Shown: positions 22,815 to 30,847 of the stretch, in pieces
Layout: the number at the start of each line of letters is the position of its first letter
Numbering within the stretch: position 1 is the stretch's first letter
Origin: Acidimicrobiales bacterium
GTDB taxonomy: Bacteria > Actinomycetota > Acidimicrobiia > Acidimicrobiales > GCA-2861595
DNA length: 50,357 bases
Assembly: GCA_030448025.1 (NCBI GenBank)
Contig: JAUJNQ010000004.1
Coordinates: 225,517-275,873, forward strand
Direction of reading: 5' to 3'
Made by a program: the position numbers and the translations under genes
Notes under the pieces: model-generated
Told to the model about the DNA's origin: nothing
Databases searched by the model: none
What the model saw: the letters and a program-made list of their open reading frames with translations, nothing else

Positions 22815-23222
22815 GTGGACGACGTGACCAAGACGGTGAAGGAAGCCGCCTACGTGGCCGTCGGGTTCGGCGTGCTCGGGTTCCAGCAGGCCCAGGTGCG
22901 CCGGCGGGCATTGGCCCAACAGCTGCAGGACCAGCGTCCCGAAGTCGAGTCTCAGCTGGCCGAGACACGCGGCCAGCTGGCGGAGCTGGCCCGGCAGGTC
23001 GAGCAACGGCTGGAGCCGGTCATGGTCGACCTGAGCCAGCGCGCCGAACCCGTTCTGGACGAGATCGAGTCACGCCTGCCCGAGCAGGCCAGGGGGGTGT
23101 GGACTCAGGTGCGCAAGGCAGCCAAGGACACCCAGGAACAGCTTCGGATGCGACGCAACCAACCAGGCACCGCTGACGTCGACGACATCACCGGGCAGGC
23201 CGGGAAGCCCGTACCGTCCTGA
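22815..23222 (+). CDS. small coiled-coil protein of unknown function
   Basis: 135 residues. A short apolar segment (EAAYVAVGFGVLGFQQAQV) is followed by a long amphipathic, Gln/Glu/Arg-rich helix (RRRALAQQLQDQRPEVESQL and on to about residue 115) likely to form a coiled coil, then a polar tail. It looks like a small surface- or membrane-associated helical protein, distantly like heparin-binding haemagglutinin in style only. No family is recognised. It is divergent from the giant GT2 and convergent with the reductase gene. Confidence 0.72.
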   Translation: MDDVTKTVKEAAYVAVGFGVLGFQQAQVRRRALAQQLQDQRPEVESQLAETRGQLAELARQVEQRLEPVMVDLSQRAEPVLDEIESRLPEQARGVWTQVRKAAKDTQEQLRMRRNQPGTADVDDITGQAGKPVPS

Positions 23223-23232
23223 CTGCCGGGGC

Positions 23233-24126
23233 TTAGCTGGAGTCTCGGATCGACTCGAGCACCGCCCGCAGGCTCTCCTCCAGAGGCACGGTCGGGACCC
23301 AGCCCGTAGCAGCCTCGAGACGTGAGGCGTCCCCTCGAAGGGCAGGCACGTCGACCGGCCGGGTGAGGTCGGGATCCAGCTCCATCCCGAAGTCCGACCC
23401 CGAGATGGCCATGAGGTCCTTCACGACGGACTCCATGGACACGTCGCGCCCCGAGCACACGTTGTACACGGCGCCGGGCTCGCCGCGCTCTACGAGGAGC
23501 CGGTAGGCCCGCACGACGTCGCGAACGTCGGTGAAGTCACGCCGAGCCGAGAGGTTCCCCGCCCGAAGGACACCGCTGCCCGTCCTCTGAGCCTCCACGA
23601 TGCGCCCCGCCAGAGCGGGCACGGCGAACGTCGGCGACTGGCCGGGACCCAGATGGTTGAAGGGGCGAGCCCGGATCACGGGCACCCCCCATCCGAGGTG
23701 CGCCTGCAACCCCACCATCTCCGCCGCAGCCTTGCTGAGGGCATAGGGCGAGACCGGCCGCAGTGGTGCTTCCTCGACCAGCGGCAGCTGGCTGGGCTGC
23801 ACCGCTCCGTACACCTCGGCCGAGCTGACCACGAGGACGCGCGGGATGGGCCGGGACCGCCGAGCGGCGTCGAGGACGTGGAGCGTACCCACGGCGTTGG
23901 TCTCGAAGAACGCTACCGGCTCCTCCCAGGACCGACCGACGTGAGCCAGCCCGGCCAGGTGGTACACGGCGTCGGGGCACGCCCCGTTCAGCACCCGCTC
24001 CACGGTGCCGGGGTCGGTGACGTCGAGCTCCTCGCCGGGCGTGAGCACCTCGTCACCCATCTCCTCGAGATGAGCCCGCAGCCACCTGCCCACGAAGCCG
24101 GAACCACCGGTGACCAGTGCCCGCAT
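23233..24126 (-). CDS. extended SDR epimerase/reductase, GDP-6-deoxy-D-mannose reductase-like
   Basis: 297-residue extended short-chain dehydrogenase with the Rossmann motif TGGSGFVGRWL, catalytic SSAEVYG and Y-x3-K in SPYALSKAA, and the segment RARPFNHLGPGQSPTFAVPA typical of Rmd-type reductases that make GDP-D-rhamnose from the 4-keto-6-deoxy intermediate. No GDP-mannose 4,6-dehydratase is in the window, so the substrate may come from elsewhere or be another 4-keto sugar. ATG at 24126 (GTG at 24129 is an alternative). A 24-residue frame ends 12 bp upstream. Confidence 0.82.
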   Translation of the reverse strand: MRALVTGGSGFVGRWLRAHLEEMGDEVLTPGEELDVTDPGTVERVLNGACPDAVYHLAGLAHVGRSWEEPVAFFETNAVGTLHVLDAARRSRPIPRVLVVSSAEVYGAVQPSQLPLVEEAPLRPVSPYALSKAAAEMVGLQAHLGWGVPVIRARPFNHLGPGQSPTFAVPALAGRIVEAQRTGSGVLRAGNLSARRDFTDVRDVVRAYRLLVERGEPGAVYNVCSGRDVSMESVVKDLMAISGSDFGMELDPDLTRPVDVPALRGDASRLEAATGWVPTVPLEESLRAVLESIRDSS

Positions 24127-24138
24127 CACACCGCCGCC

Positions 24139-24213
24139 CTAGGAGCGGGGCTCACACACGAAGTAGATCTCGGAGCTGAAGCCAGGGAAGACACGGGGTT
24201 CCGGGTAGCTCAT
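24139..24213 (-). CDS. putative 24-residue leader peptide or micro-protein
   Basis: ATG at 24213 to TAG at 24139, in a gap that otherwise has no gene. The peptide runs M-S-Y-P-E-P-R-V-F-P and ends Y-F-V-C-E-P-R-S. Nineteen of its 23 internal codons end in G or C, like real genes here. TATGAT lies 9 nt upstream of the ATG, so it could be translated leaderless as the first frame of the reductase transcript. It could instead be the 5' remnant of a lost gene. No family recognised. Confidence 0.4.
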   Translation of the reverse strand: MSYPEPRVFPGFSSEIYFVCEPRS

Positions 24214-24222
24214 GGCCGCGGC

Positions 24223-24228
24223 ATCATA
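24223..24228 (-). promoter_or_regulatory. -10 hexamer TATGAT before the 24-residue frame
   Basis: TATGAT is the closest match to the sigma-70 -10 consensus seen in this window. It lies 9 nt before the micro-frame ATG and 97 nt before the reductase ATG. Confidence 0.5.
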
Positions 24229-24242
24229 CGCTGGTCCCTCGA

Positions 24243-24259
24243 CCGGCCCCTTCGGCCGG
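24243..24259. other. GC-rich hairpin upstream of the GT4 gene
   Basis: CCGGCC, a 5-nt loop and GGCCGG. It lies 22 bp before the GT4 ATG (ribosome site GGGAG) and just upstream of the leftward -10. Role unclear. Confidence 0.35.
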
Positions 24260-24281
24260 CGGAGGCGACGGACGGGAGCCA

Positions 24282-25661
24282 ATGCGCCACCGCATCGGCG
24301 TGATCACAGACGATTCCTTGACGTCAAGGATGGCCGGACCAGCGATCCGGGCATGGGAGGTCGCCGGTGCCTTGGCTGTCGACCACGAGACCCGGCTGCT
24401 CACCACGTCGAGCCTCTGCGAGCTCTCCTCCACGAGCTTCCAGGTTCACCAGGGCAGCCGACAGGCGGTGAAGGAGCTCGAGTCGTGGGCCGACGTGCTC
24501 GTCGTCCAAGGGGCGGTGATGGGCGGACATGACGTGCTCCGATCCACCGACAAGGTCGTGGTCGTGGACCTCTACGACCCCTTTCACCTCGAGCAGCTCG
24601 AGTTGTCCCGGGACAAGGACGCAGCCGAGCGGTGGGCGTCGACCAGCAGCGCCACCGCCCAGCTCAACGCGCAGCTCGCTCGTGGCGACTTCTTTGTCTG
24701 CGCCAGCGCCAAGCAGCGTGACTTCTGGTTGGGCCAGCTGGCAGCAGTCGGCCGCCTGAACCCACGTACCTACGACGAAGACGAGACGCTGACCTCGCTC
24801 ATCGACGTGGCTCCCTTCGGGCTGCCCGCCGAGGCTCCGGCTCACACCGAGGCCGTCCTCAAGGGCGTGGTCCCCGGCATCGGCCCCGAAGACGAGGTCG
24901 TGCTCTGGGGAGGGGGGATCTACAACTGGTTCGACCCCCTCACGCTGGTCCGGGCCATCGACCTGCTCCGCCGCCGGCGCCCCGCCGTTCGGCTGTTCTT
25001 CCTGGGCCTGGCCCACCCAAACCCACTGGTGCCGAGCATGCGCATGGCCACCGAGGCCCGGCGGTTGGCCGGCGAGCTCGGGTTGGTGGGCAGCCATGTC
25101 TTCTTCAACGAGGGATGGGTCCCCTACGACAAGCGTCAGAGCTACCTCTTGGAAGCGGACCTGGGAGTCAGCACCCACCTCGACCACCTGGAGACGGCGT
25201 TCTCGTTCCGGACGCGCATCCTCGACTACATCTGGGCCAGCCTGCCCATCGTCACCACCGAGGGCGACGCTTTGGCCGACCTCGTCACGGGCGAGGGTCT
25301 CGGAAGCAGCGTCCCCCCCGGCGACACCGAAGCGCTCGAGGAGGCACTGTTCCTCTTGCTGTCCGACCAGGCGTCGCGAGACTCATGCCACGATCGCCTG
25401 GTGGCACTGCGGCCGACGCTCGTCTGGGCAGAGGCGCTGAAGCCCCTCCTCGACTTCTGCCGCCGTCCCCGCCGTGCCCCGGACCTGGTAGAACCCGCGG
25501 CCGTGGCTCCGCTGCACCGGCCCCGTGGCATCCCCCCTGCGCTGTGGCCGGGGCTGGGGCGCGACGCGCGCAATGCTTTGGCCTACGTACGCGCCGGCAA
25601 CTTCCGGCGGCTGGCGGCCAAGCTCCGGTCCAGGTTGGGACGCGTCCGATCGCGCCCGTGA
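24282..25661 (+). CDS. GT4-type glycosyltransferase
   Basis: 459 residues with a two-lobed GT-B layout. The N-lobe starts MRHRIGVITDDSLTSRMAGP; the C-lobe has VVLWGGGIYNWFDPLTLVRA, the hexose-binding-like EADLGVSTHLDHLETAFSFR and ILDYIWASLPIVTTEGDALAD. A basic tail (about 60 residues) may touch the membrane. Related proteins often lie in polysaccharide or O-antigen clusters. Its TGA overlaps the next gene's GTG (GTGA), so it is translationally coupled to a GT2. Sugar specificity cannot be read. Confidence 0.85.
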   Translation: MRHRIGVITDDSLTSRMAGPAIRAWEVAGALAVDHETRLLTTSSLCELSSTSFQVHQGSRQAVKELESWADVLVVQGAVMGGHDVLRSTDKVVVVDLYDPFHLEQLELSRDKDAAERWASTSSATAQLNAQLARGDFFVCASAKQRDFWLGQLAAVGRLNPRTYDEDETLTSLIDVAPFGLPAEAPAHTEAVLKGVVPGIGPEDEVVLWGGGIYNWFDPLTLVRAIDLLRRRRPAVRLFFLGLAHPNPLVPSMRMATEARRLAGELGLVGSHVFFNEGWVPYDKRQSYLLEADLGVSTHLDHLETAFSFRTRILDYIWASLPIVTTEGDALADLVTGEGLGSSVPPGDTEALEEALFLLLSDQASRDSCHDRLVALRPTLVWAEALKPLLDFCRRPRRAPDLVEPAAVAPLHRPRGIPPALWPGLGRDARNALAYVRAGNFRRLAAKLRSRLGRVRSRP

Positions 25662-26692
25662 GCCCCTCCGGTGGCAGTGCGTCGATCACGGTGGTCGTCC
25701 CGACCTGGAACGGGCGCCACCTCTTGGAGGAGTGCCTCGACTCGCTCCTGGCCCAGAGCGTCCCGGCCCGGATCATCCTCGTGGACAACGGCTCAGTGGA
25801 CGGCTCCGGCTCGCTGGTCCGAAACCGCTACCCGGGAATCCGCCTCGTCGAGCTGGACCGCAACCATGGGTTCACGGGCGCGGTGAATCGGGGCATCGAG
25901 GAGGCCGTCAAGGACGGCACCGACTTCGTGGCCCTGCTCAACAACGACGCTCGGGCCGATGCCAGCTGGCTCGAGGGGCTGCTGGAGACCATGGAGGACC
26001 ACCCCGAGGTGGGCATCGCCACCTCCAAGGTGCTGAGGACCGACGGCCGTCATCTCGACAGCGCCGGGAACCTCTACTCCGTGTGGGGCCACCCCTTTCC
26101 CCGGGGGAGGGACGAGCTGGACGTGGGCCAGTACGACGAGCGTGCCTTCGTCTTCGGCGCCAGCGGAGGAGCCAGCCTCTACCGGATGGCGATGCTGGCC
26201 GAGATCGGCCTTTTCGACGACGATTTCTTCGCGTACTACGAGGACGACGACCTGAGCTTCCGGGCCCAGCTGGCGGGCTGGAAGGTGATGTACGAGCCAA
26301 GATCGCTGGCCCATCACCGTGTGGCGGCCACCAGCTCCAAGCACCCCACCCTGCGTCGCTACCACGTGACCAAGAATGCCTTCTACCTGTTCCACAAGAA
26401 CATGCCCGGGCGCCTCTACGTGAGGTATCTCTCCCGGTTCGGCGTCGGCTTCCTGTCCCTTCTGGCCGGCACCGCCAAGCGGCGAGACTTCGGCGCCCTC
26501 TTTCCTGCGTTGTGGCACATCGTCGTGACCTTCGGGCCCCTCATGAGAAAGCGCAGGTCCATACAGGAGAAGCGAGTGGTATCGGACGCCTACGTGGACT
26601 CGATCCTGTACCACGGCGTTCCTCCCACCCACCGCTACCCCTTCGTGCGTCCCCGCCTTCGTCCTCTAAGTCAGGCAACCGACACGTCCTGA
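25658..26692 (+). CDS. family 2 glycosyltransferase (rhamnosyltransferase-like)
   Basis: 344 residues from GTG at 25658, which overlaps the upstream TGA. GT-A motifs: TVVVPTWNGRHLLEECLDSL, ILVDNGSVDGS, NHGFTGAVNRGI, the metal site ALLNNDARAD and YYEDDDLSFRAQ. It resembles WbbL/RfbF-type enzymes that add rhamnose or a similar sugar. The open frame extends upstream inside the GT4 gene, but that part is a shadow. Convergent with the next gene, with 31 bp between stops. Confidence 0.87.
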   Translation: MSPSGGSASITVVVPTWNGRHLLEECLDSLLAQSVPARIILVDNGSVDGSGSLVRNRYPGIRLVELDRNHGFTGAVNRGIEEAVKDGTDFVALLNNDARADASWLEGLLETMEDHPEVGIATSKVLRTDGRHLDSAGNLYSVWGHPFPRGRDELDVGQYDERAFVFGASGGASLYRMAMLAEIGLFDDDFFAYYEDDDLSFRAQLAGWKVMYEPRSLAHHRVAATSSKHPTLRRYHVTKNAFYLFHKNMPGRLYVRYLSRFGVGFLSLLAGTAKRRDFGALFPALWHIVVTFGPLMRKRRSIQEKRVVSDAYVDSILYHGVPPTHRYPFVRPRLRPLSQATDTS

Positions 26693-26723
26693 TCGTCCAA
26701 GACCGGTCTGCGTCGGCCCAAGG

Positions 26724-27692
26724 TCACGTCGACTGAGGCGGGGGTGCCGGCCGCGGGAGCCGGAGGGCCGTCCAGGCGGCGCTCAGGTGCCGGCGAACAT
26801 CCTGGCGCCTCCCGCCCAGGACGCACCGGCCGGCGCGGGCGGCGTAGAGCACGGGCATGGCCAGGCGCAGCAATGCCAGCTCGACCCGGTCGCCCCGCTT
26901 GCGGAAGACCTCGCCGTGGGCGGCGATCACCGTGTCCGGCACCGACCACTCGACACCAGCTGCGGAATGGCCGCCCACATGGGTGGCGCCCCCCTGCGGC
27001 AGCCACCAAACCCGCCTGCCGGCGTCCTTCATGCGCAGGCAGAAGTCGAGATCCTCGCAGTACATCCAGAACCGGGGGTCGAGGCCGCCGAGCTGCTCGT
27101 AGACGTCAAGGCGGATGGCGAAGAACGCCATGTTGGCCCAGTCGACGACGATCGGCTCGTCGCTCAGCCGGGTCTCCCGGCGGTTGATGTACACGCCGCC
27201 GGCGGGACCACCCTGGCTCAGCGCCCTCCACACCTGGCGAGACGGCCGCCACGCCGACCCCGCTGAGGTCTGGACCGTCCCGTCCACGTTCCAGAGCTGC
27301 ACCACGGCGGCGTCACCTGGGTGGCGAACGAGCCACTCCTCGCACACGACAAGGGTGTCGACGCTCAGGTAGCAGTCAGGGTTGACGAGCACCAAGAGAT
27401 CGCGGTCGGGTGCCGCCGCCGTGGTCTGCCCGACGGCGACGGCGAAGCCGGCGTTGTGGTCGTTGAGGACCACCTCGAGGTCACCGGACGTGCGCCGGCG
27501 GCGCCCGAGGATCTCGGGGGTGTCGTCGCTCGAGCAGTTGTCGACCACCACCACCTTCCAGTCCACCGAGCTTCGGCCCGCGGCGGCCTGGAGGGCGTCG
27601 AGGCAGGCGTTGACGGTGGCCGACGAGTTGTAGGTGACGATCGACACCAGGCCGGTCCGCTGAGACCCGTCCCGAGGGGCCTCACGGCTCAT
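26724..27692 (-). CDS. family 2 glycosyltransferase
   Basis: 322 residues, GT-A type: VSIVTYNSSATVNACLDAL, VVVDNCSSDDT, NHNAGFAVAVG in degenerate form (DHNAGFAVAVG), metal motif LVNPDCYLS and MYCEDLDFCLRMKDAG. A C-terminal basic/hydrophobic segment may bind membrane. ATG at 27692 overlaps the preceding GT4 stop as ATGA, which decides the start over an upstream in-frame one at 27770. Together with the GT4 gene it forms a two-gene unit opposite fbiA. Confidence 0.87.
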   Translation of the reverse strand: MSREAPRDGSQRTGLVSIVTYNSSATVNACLDALQAAAGRSSVDWKVVVVDNCSSDDTPEILGRRRRTSGDLEVVLNDHNAGFAVAVGQTTAAAPDRDLLVLVNPDCYLSVDTLVVCEEWLVRHPGDAAVVQLWNVDGTVQTSAGSAWRPSRQVWRALSQGGPAGGVYINRRETRLSDEPIVVDWANMAFFAIRLDVYEQLGGLDPRFWMYCEDLDFCLRMKDAGRRVWWLPQGGATHVGGHSAAGVEWSVPDTVIAAHGEVFRKRGDRVELALLRLAMPVLYAARAGRCVLGGRRQDVRRHLSAAWTALRLPRPAPPPQST

Positions 27693-28831
27693 GCAATGGA
27701 TCGGTAGACGGCCACGTGAGCGTCGGCGCTGGCCTCCCAGGTATGCCGCGCCGCGACGGAGAAACCACATTGCCGACGGGCAGCCAGCCCGGCGTCACCT
27801 CGCACCAGCATGTCGAGCGTCCCGGCCAGCCCGTCGGTGTCACCCGGCTCCACCAGCAGGGCGGCACCCGCCGCCACCTCCTCCATTGCCGAGCCGGTGG
27901 TGGTGACGAGCGGGGCGCCGGAGGCGAGGGCCTCCAGAGCAGGAAGGCCGAAGCCCTCCGAGAGCGAAGGGTAGGCGACCGCTGCCGCCTGACGGAGCAG
28001 CACGGGCACCGCTTCGTGATTTAGGTACCCGAGCCGCATCACCCGAGAGCCGTGCTGGGCCTCGGCCACGGCCTGATCCACGGCCTTGGCTCCCCAACCG
28101 GGGGCGCCGGCAAGGACCAAGGACAGGTCTGGATGGGACGAGGCCAGCCGGTCGAAGGCCCGGACCAGGGTCGGGACGTCCTTGCGGGGCTCCAGCGTGC
28201 CCACGAATGCCACGTAGGGCTGCTTTACCCCGAGTGAAGAAAGCCGCGCCGCATCGCCTTCATCGGAGGGACAGAAGCGATCAAGGTCCACGCCGTTCGG
28301 GATGACCTTCATCGTCTCGGTCGACTTCGGACTGAGCTTTGCCAGTCGGTCCGCGATCGTCTGACTCACGCATATGACCGCGTCGGCGTGGCTCATGGCC
28401 ACCCGCGTTGCGCGGCGCAGCCACGTCACCTTGACCCGTTCGTACCACTCGGGGTTGTCGAAGAAGCTGAAGTCATGCAGCGTCACCACCCTGGGCAGCG
28501 AGGCCGACTCGGGCATCGTGTAGTGCGGTGAGTGGTGAAGATCGGTATCGAGGCGCTTCAGCAGTCTGGGCAGGCGCACCTGCTCCCAAGCCAGTCGGAG
28601 GGGCCGCCTCTCCGGAGCGGCCGCGACGACGTGGGCCCGGGGGGCCGATGCCTCCCAACGGGCCGAGTCCTGCTGTCGGGTCACCAGCTCGATGGACACG
28701 TCGTCGCGCCGACCGAGAGCGGCGACGAGCTCGATCGTGTAGCGCCCGGCCCCGGCCGGCTTGGTGGGGACTGCGCTCACGTCGAGGGACAACCGGATCG
28801 GCTGCGTCACCCGAAGGGGCTCCACGCGCAC
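27689..28831 (-). CDS. GT4 glycosyltransferase (mannosyltransferase-like)
   Basis: 380-residue GT-B enzyme with GAGRYTIELVAAL near the N-terminus, HDFSFFDNPEWYERVK, VSQTIADRLAKLSP, IPNGVDLDRFCP, VGTLEPRKDVPTLVRAF and the E-x7-E donor motif in SEGFGLPALEALASG. This pattern is common in GDP-mannose- or NDP-hexose-dependent transferases of envelope clusters. GTG at 28831 is used; an in-frame GTG eight codons in is equally plausible. Divergent from fbiA with a gap under 100 bp. Confidence 0.88.
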   Translation of the reverse strand: MRVEPLRVTQPIRLSLDVSAVPTKPAGAGRYTIELVAALGRRDDVSIELVTRQQDSARWEASAPRAHVVAAAPERRPLRLAWEQVRLPRLLKRLDTDLHHSPHYTMPESASLPRVVTLHDFSFFDNPEWYERVKVTWLRRATRVAMSHADAVICVSQTIADRLAKLSPKSTETMKVIPNGVDLDRFCPSDEGDAARLSSLGVKQPYVAFVGTLEPRKDVPTLVRAFDRLASSHPDLSLVLAGAPGWGAKAVDQAVAEAQHGSRVMRLGYLNHEAVPVLLRQAAAVAYPSLSEGFGLPALEALASGAPLVTTTGSAMEEVAAGAALLVEPGDTDGLAGTLDMLVRGDAGLAARRQCGFSVAARHTWEASADAHVAVYRSIA

Positions 28832-28906
28832 GGGGTCATCGCCGACGGCGACATTTCGAGGAGCTCACGTAGTCGGGAGCCTACGCCCGCGCCGGATCGT
28901 TGTCGC

Positions 28907-28912
28907 TAGCGT
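28907..28912 (+). promoter_or_regulatory. -10 hexamer of fbiA (TAGCGT)
   Basis: TAGCGT followed by 6 nt and a GTG at 28919, which opens a five-codon frame (V-L-S-A-C) whose TGA overlaps the fbiA start. The true fbiA GTG is at 28930, leaving an 11-nt leader without a Shine-Dalgarno site. Confidence 0.45.
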
Positions 28913-28929
28913 GAGATCGTGCTGAGCGC

Positions 28930-29892
28930 GTGCTGACGGCCCTCGCCGGTGGCGTGGGGGCTGCCCGCATGTTGCGAGGGCTGACCCATGTTCTGGCGCC
29001 TGGCGAGATCACCGCGGTGGTGAACACGGCCGACGACGTGGTGCTCCATGGGCTCCACGTCAGCCCGGACATCGACACCGTGACCTACACCCTGGCCGAG
29101 GCGATCGATCCCGAGCGCGGCTGGGGCCTGGCCGGAGAGACGTGGGCGGTCATGGACGCCCTCGACCGTTACCCGGATCTGGCTCCCCCCGGATCCTCTG
29201 CAGGGCAGAGCTGGTTCCGGCTCGGAGACCGTGACTTGGCCACTCACCTCTACCGGACGCAGCGGCTGGCCGAGCACGCCACCCTCTCCGAGATCACGGC
29301 TGAGGTGGCCCGAGCCTGGGACGTGGCGGTTCGGCTCCTGCCCATGAGCGACCAGCGGGTCGAGACACGCCTGACCGTCTCGGGTCACGACCCCGAAACG
29401 CTGATGGAGATCGGATTCCAGGACTACTTCGTGGGACGGCGCCATGACGTCCCCGTGGAGGCGGTGCGCTTCGCCGGCGCCGAGGAGTCCGCCCCCGCCC
29501 CGGCCGTCCTCCAGAGCCTGGCTTCTGCCGAGAAAGTGCTCGTCTGCCCGTCGAACCCCATCGTGTCCATCGGGCCCATCCTGGCCGTGCCTGGCCTGGG
29601 TCAGGCCGTGGCCGACCGTCGCCCGGACGTCGTGGCGGTGTCCCCCATCATCGCCGGGGCCGCAGTTCGCGGACCGGCGGACCGGCTCATGACCGAGCTG
29701 GGCCACGAAGCCTCGGTGGTGGGAGTGGCCCGCCTCTACGCCCCCTATGCCTCGACCCTCGTGGTGGACCACGCCGACGCCCACCACGTCGCCGCCGTGG
29801 AGGCAGAAGGAGTGCGCTGCGTCGTGGCGGCCACGCTGATGACGGGCCCGGCCGAGGCCGCGGCGCTGGCCCATACCCTGCTCGAAGCGTGA
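28930..29892 (+). CDS. fbiA: 2-phospho-L-lactate (phosphoenolpyruvate) transferase of F420 synthesis
   Basis: CofD/FbiA transfers the phospho-lactyl or phospho-enolpyruvyl moiety from the guanylyl-activated donor to Fo, giving F420-0 or dehydro-F420-0. 320 residues, full length. Visible: LAGGVGAARMLRGL at the N-terminus, VNTADDVVLHGLHVSPDIDTV, the WFRLGDRDLATHLYRT segment, CPSNPIVSIGPILAVPG and SPIIAGAAVRGPADRLM, all family signatures. It is followed by a cofE-type gene; the junction carries a 17-bp triplication. F420 is common in actinobacteria and supports the assignment of the organism. Confidence 0.95.
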   Translation: MLTALAGGVGAARMLRGLTHVLAPGEITAVVNTADDVVLHGLHVSPDIDTVTYTLAEAIDPERGWGLAGETWAVMDALDRYPDLAPPGSSAGQSWFRLGDRDLATHLYRTQRLAEHATLSEITAEVARAWDVAVRLLPMSDQRVETRLTVSGHDPETLMEIGFQDYFVGRRHDVPVEAVRFAGAEESAPAPAVLQSLASAEKVLVCPSNPIVSIGPILAVPGLGQAVADRRPDVVAVSPIIAGAAVRGPADRLMTELGHEASVVGVARLYAPYASTLVVDHADAHHVAAVEAEGVRCVVAATLMTGPAEAAALAHTLLEA

Positions 29893-29926
29893 CCCTGCTC
29901 GAAGCGTGACCCTGCTCGAAGCGTGA
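29876..29926 (+). repeat. 17-bp tandem triplication at the fbiA/cofE junction
   Basis: CCCTGCTCGAAGCGTGA occurs three times head to tail (29876, 29893, 29910), followed by a partial CCCTG. Each unit contains GTGA. The first holds the fbiA TGA and the last the cofE GTG. Removing two units leaves a standard GTGA overlap of stop and start, so two duplications separated the genes by 34 bp. Confidence 0.95.
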
Positions 29927-30630
29927 CCCTGTCCGTGATCCCCGTCGTCGGCCTGCCCGACGTGCGGCAGGGCGACGATCTGGCCGAGCTGATACTCGAC
30001 CGGGCGACCCTGCTGGAGGGTGACGTGGTCGTCGTCACCCAGAAGGTCGTGTCCAAGGCCGAGGGCCGCTTGGAGGCCCTCGATCCACACGACGCCGATG
30101 CCCGCGCCGCCCTCGTCGAGCGCGAGTCGTGTCGGGTCTTGCGCCGGCGAGGCGACCTCGTGGTCAGCCAGACCCACCAGGGCTTCGTGTGTGCCAACGC
30201 GGGCGTGGACCTGTCCAACGTCGAGCCCGGCCTGGCTTCCCTGCTCCCCAAAGACGCCGACCGCTCGGCCCGGCGCATTCGAGAGGCTCTCCGCGCCCGC
30301 ACGGGGCTGGGGCATGAGCTGGGGCTGGGCGTGATCGTGTCGGACACCTTCGGCCGGCCCTGGCGGCGGGGCAGCACCGACGTGGCCATCGGCTGCGCCG
30401 GTGTGGCCGCCGTCGTGGACCTCCGGGGCCGGCCCGACGCCCTGGGGCGCCCGTTGCAGGTCACCGAGGTGTGCGTGGCCGACGAGCTGGCCTCCGCCGC
30501 CGACCTGGTGATGGGCAAGGCTGCCGGCATCGCCGCCGCCGTCGTGCGCGGCGTCGACCCCGCATGGCTGCGCCCGTCCTCGGTGAGCCAGGAGATCATT
30601 CGCCCTCCGAGCGAGGATCTTTTCCGGTAG
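29923..30630 (+). CDS. cofE: coenzyme F420:L-glutamate ligase, single-domain form
   Basis: Adds glutamates to F420-0 in a GTP-dependent reaction. 235 residues with VVVTQKVVSKAEGRLEAL, SQTHQGFVCANAGVD, VSDTFGRPWRRGSTDVAIG and VTEVCVADELASAADLVMGK, the CofE signatures. Mycobacterial FbiB is about twice as long because of a C-terminal FMN-binding nitroreductase-like domain that reduces dehydro-F420; that domain is absent, and the frame stops cleanly at 30630. Either the reductase is encoded elsewhere or the pathway uses 2-phospholactate. GTG at 29923 is the only one of the three repeat GTGs in frame. Confidence 0.93.
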   Translation: MTLSVIPVVGLPDVRQGDDLAELILDRATLLEGDVVVVTQKVVSKAEGRLEALDPHDADARAALVERESCRVLRRRGDLVVSQTHQGFVCANAGVDLSNVEPGLASLLPKDADRSARRIREALRARTGLGHELGLGVIVSDTFGRPWRRGSTDVAIGCAGVAAVVDLRGRPDALGRPLQVTEVCVADELASAADLVMGKAAGIAAAVVRGVDPAWLRPSSVSQEIIRPPSEDLFR

Positions 30631-30631
30631 C

Positions 30632-30832
30632 TCAGGCCGGATCGTCTCGGCCCGCCTGCCCGTCCGGGTGGTCCCCCGAAGCAGGCGCTTCGTCGCCTCG
30701 CTTGGCACGCCCGAAGGGTCGGCCCAGGAGGCGAAGGAGTCGAGCGATGGGATCGGGGAAGATGCCCGGCTCACCCTCGACGATGCCGTGTCGCACGCCT
30801 TCAGCCTGCCATCTCAATGCCCGGTTGACCAC
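30632..30832 (-). CDS. possible small protein, 66 residues
   Basis: A frame from 30832 to a stop 1 bp from the cofE stop. It reads RALRWQAEGVRHGIVEGEP, then FPDPIARLLRLLGRPFGRAK and a polar Asp/Gly-rich tail. The middle looks like an amphipathic basic helix. No family recognised and no good ribosome site seen, so it may be spurious. Otherwise the 217 bp between cofE and the HNH gene hold nothing recognisable. Confidence 0.3.
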   Translation of the reverse strand: MVNRALRWQAEGVRHGIVEGEPGIFPDPIARLLRLLGRPFGRAKRGDEAPASGDHPDGQAGRDDPA

Positions 30833-30847
30833 CGCTCCCTCCGGGCC

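Noticed and set aside
23194-23222. Fourth copy of the double-hairpin element at the end of the coiled-coil gene
   Set aside because: It shares AAGCCCG and ACCGTCC with the second ftsH hairpin, but the left arms do not pair and the 28-nt block is absent.
24127-24281. tRNA or small structured RNA in the divergent gap
   Set aside because: No cloverleaf, CCA end or T-loop consensus; only one short hairpin and the 24-codon frame.
26700-26709. Palindrome AGACCGGTCT between two convergent glycosyltransferase genes
   Set aside because: Ten bp without loop or flanking pairing is too short to call a terminator or operator.
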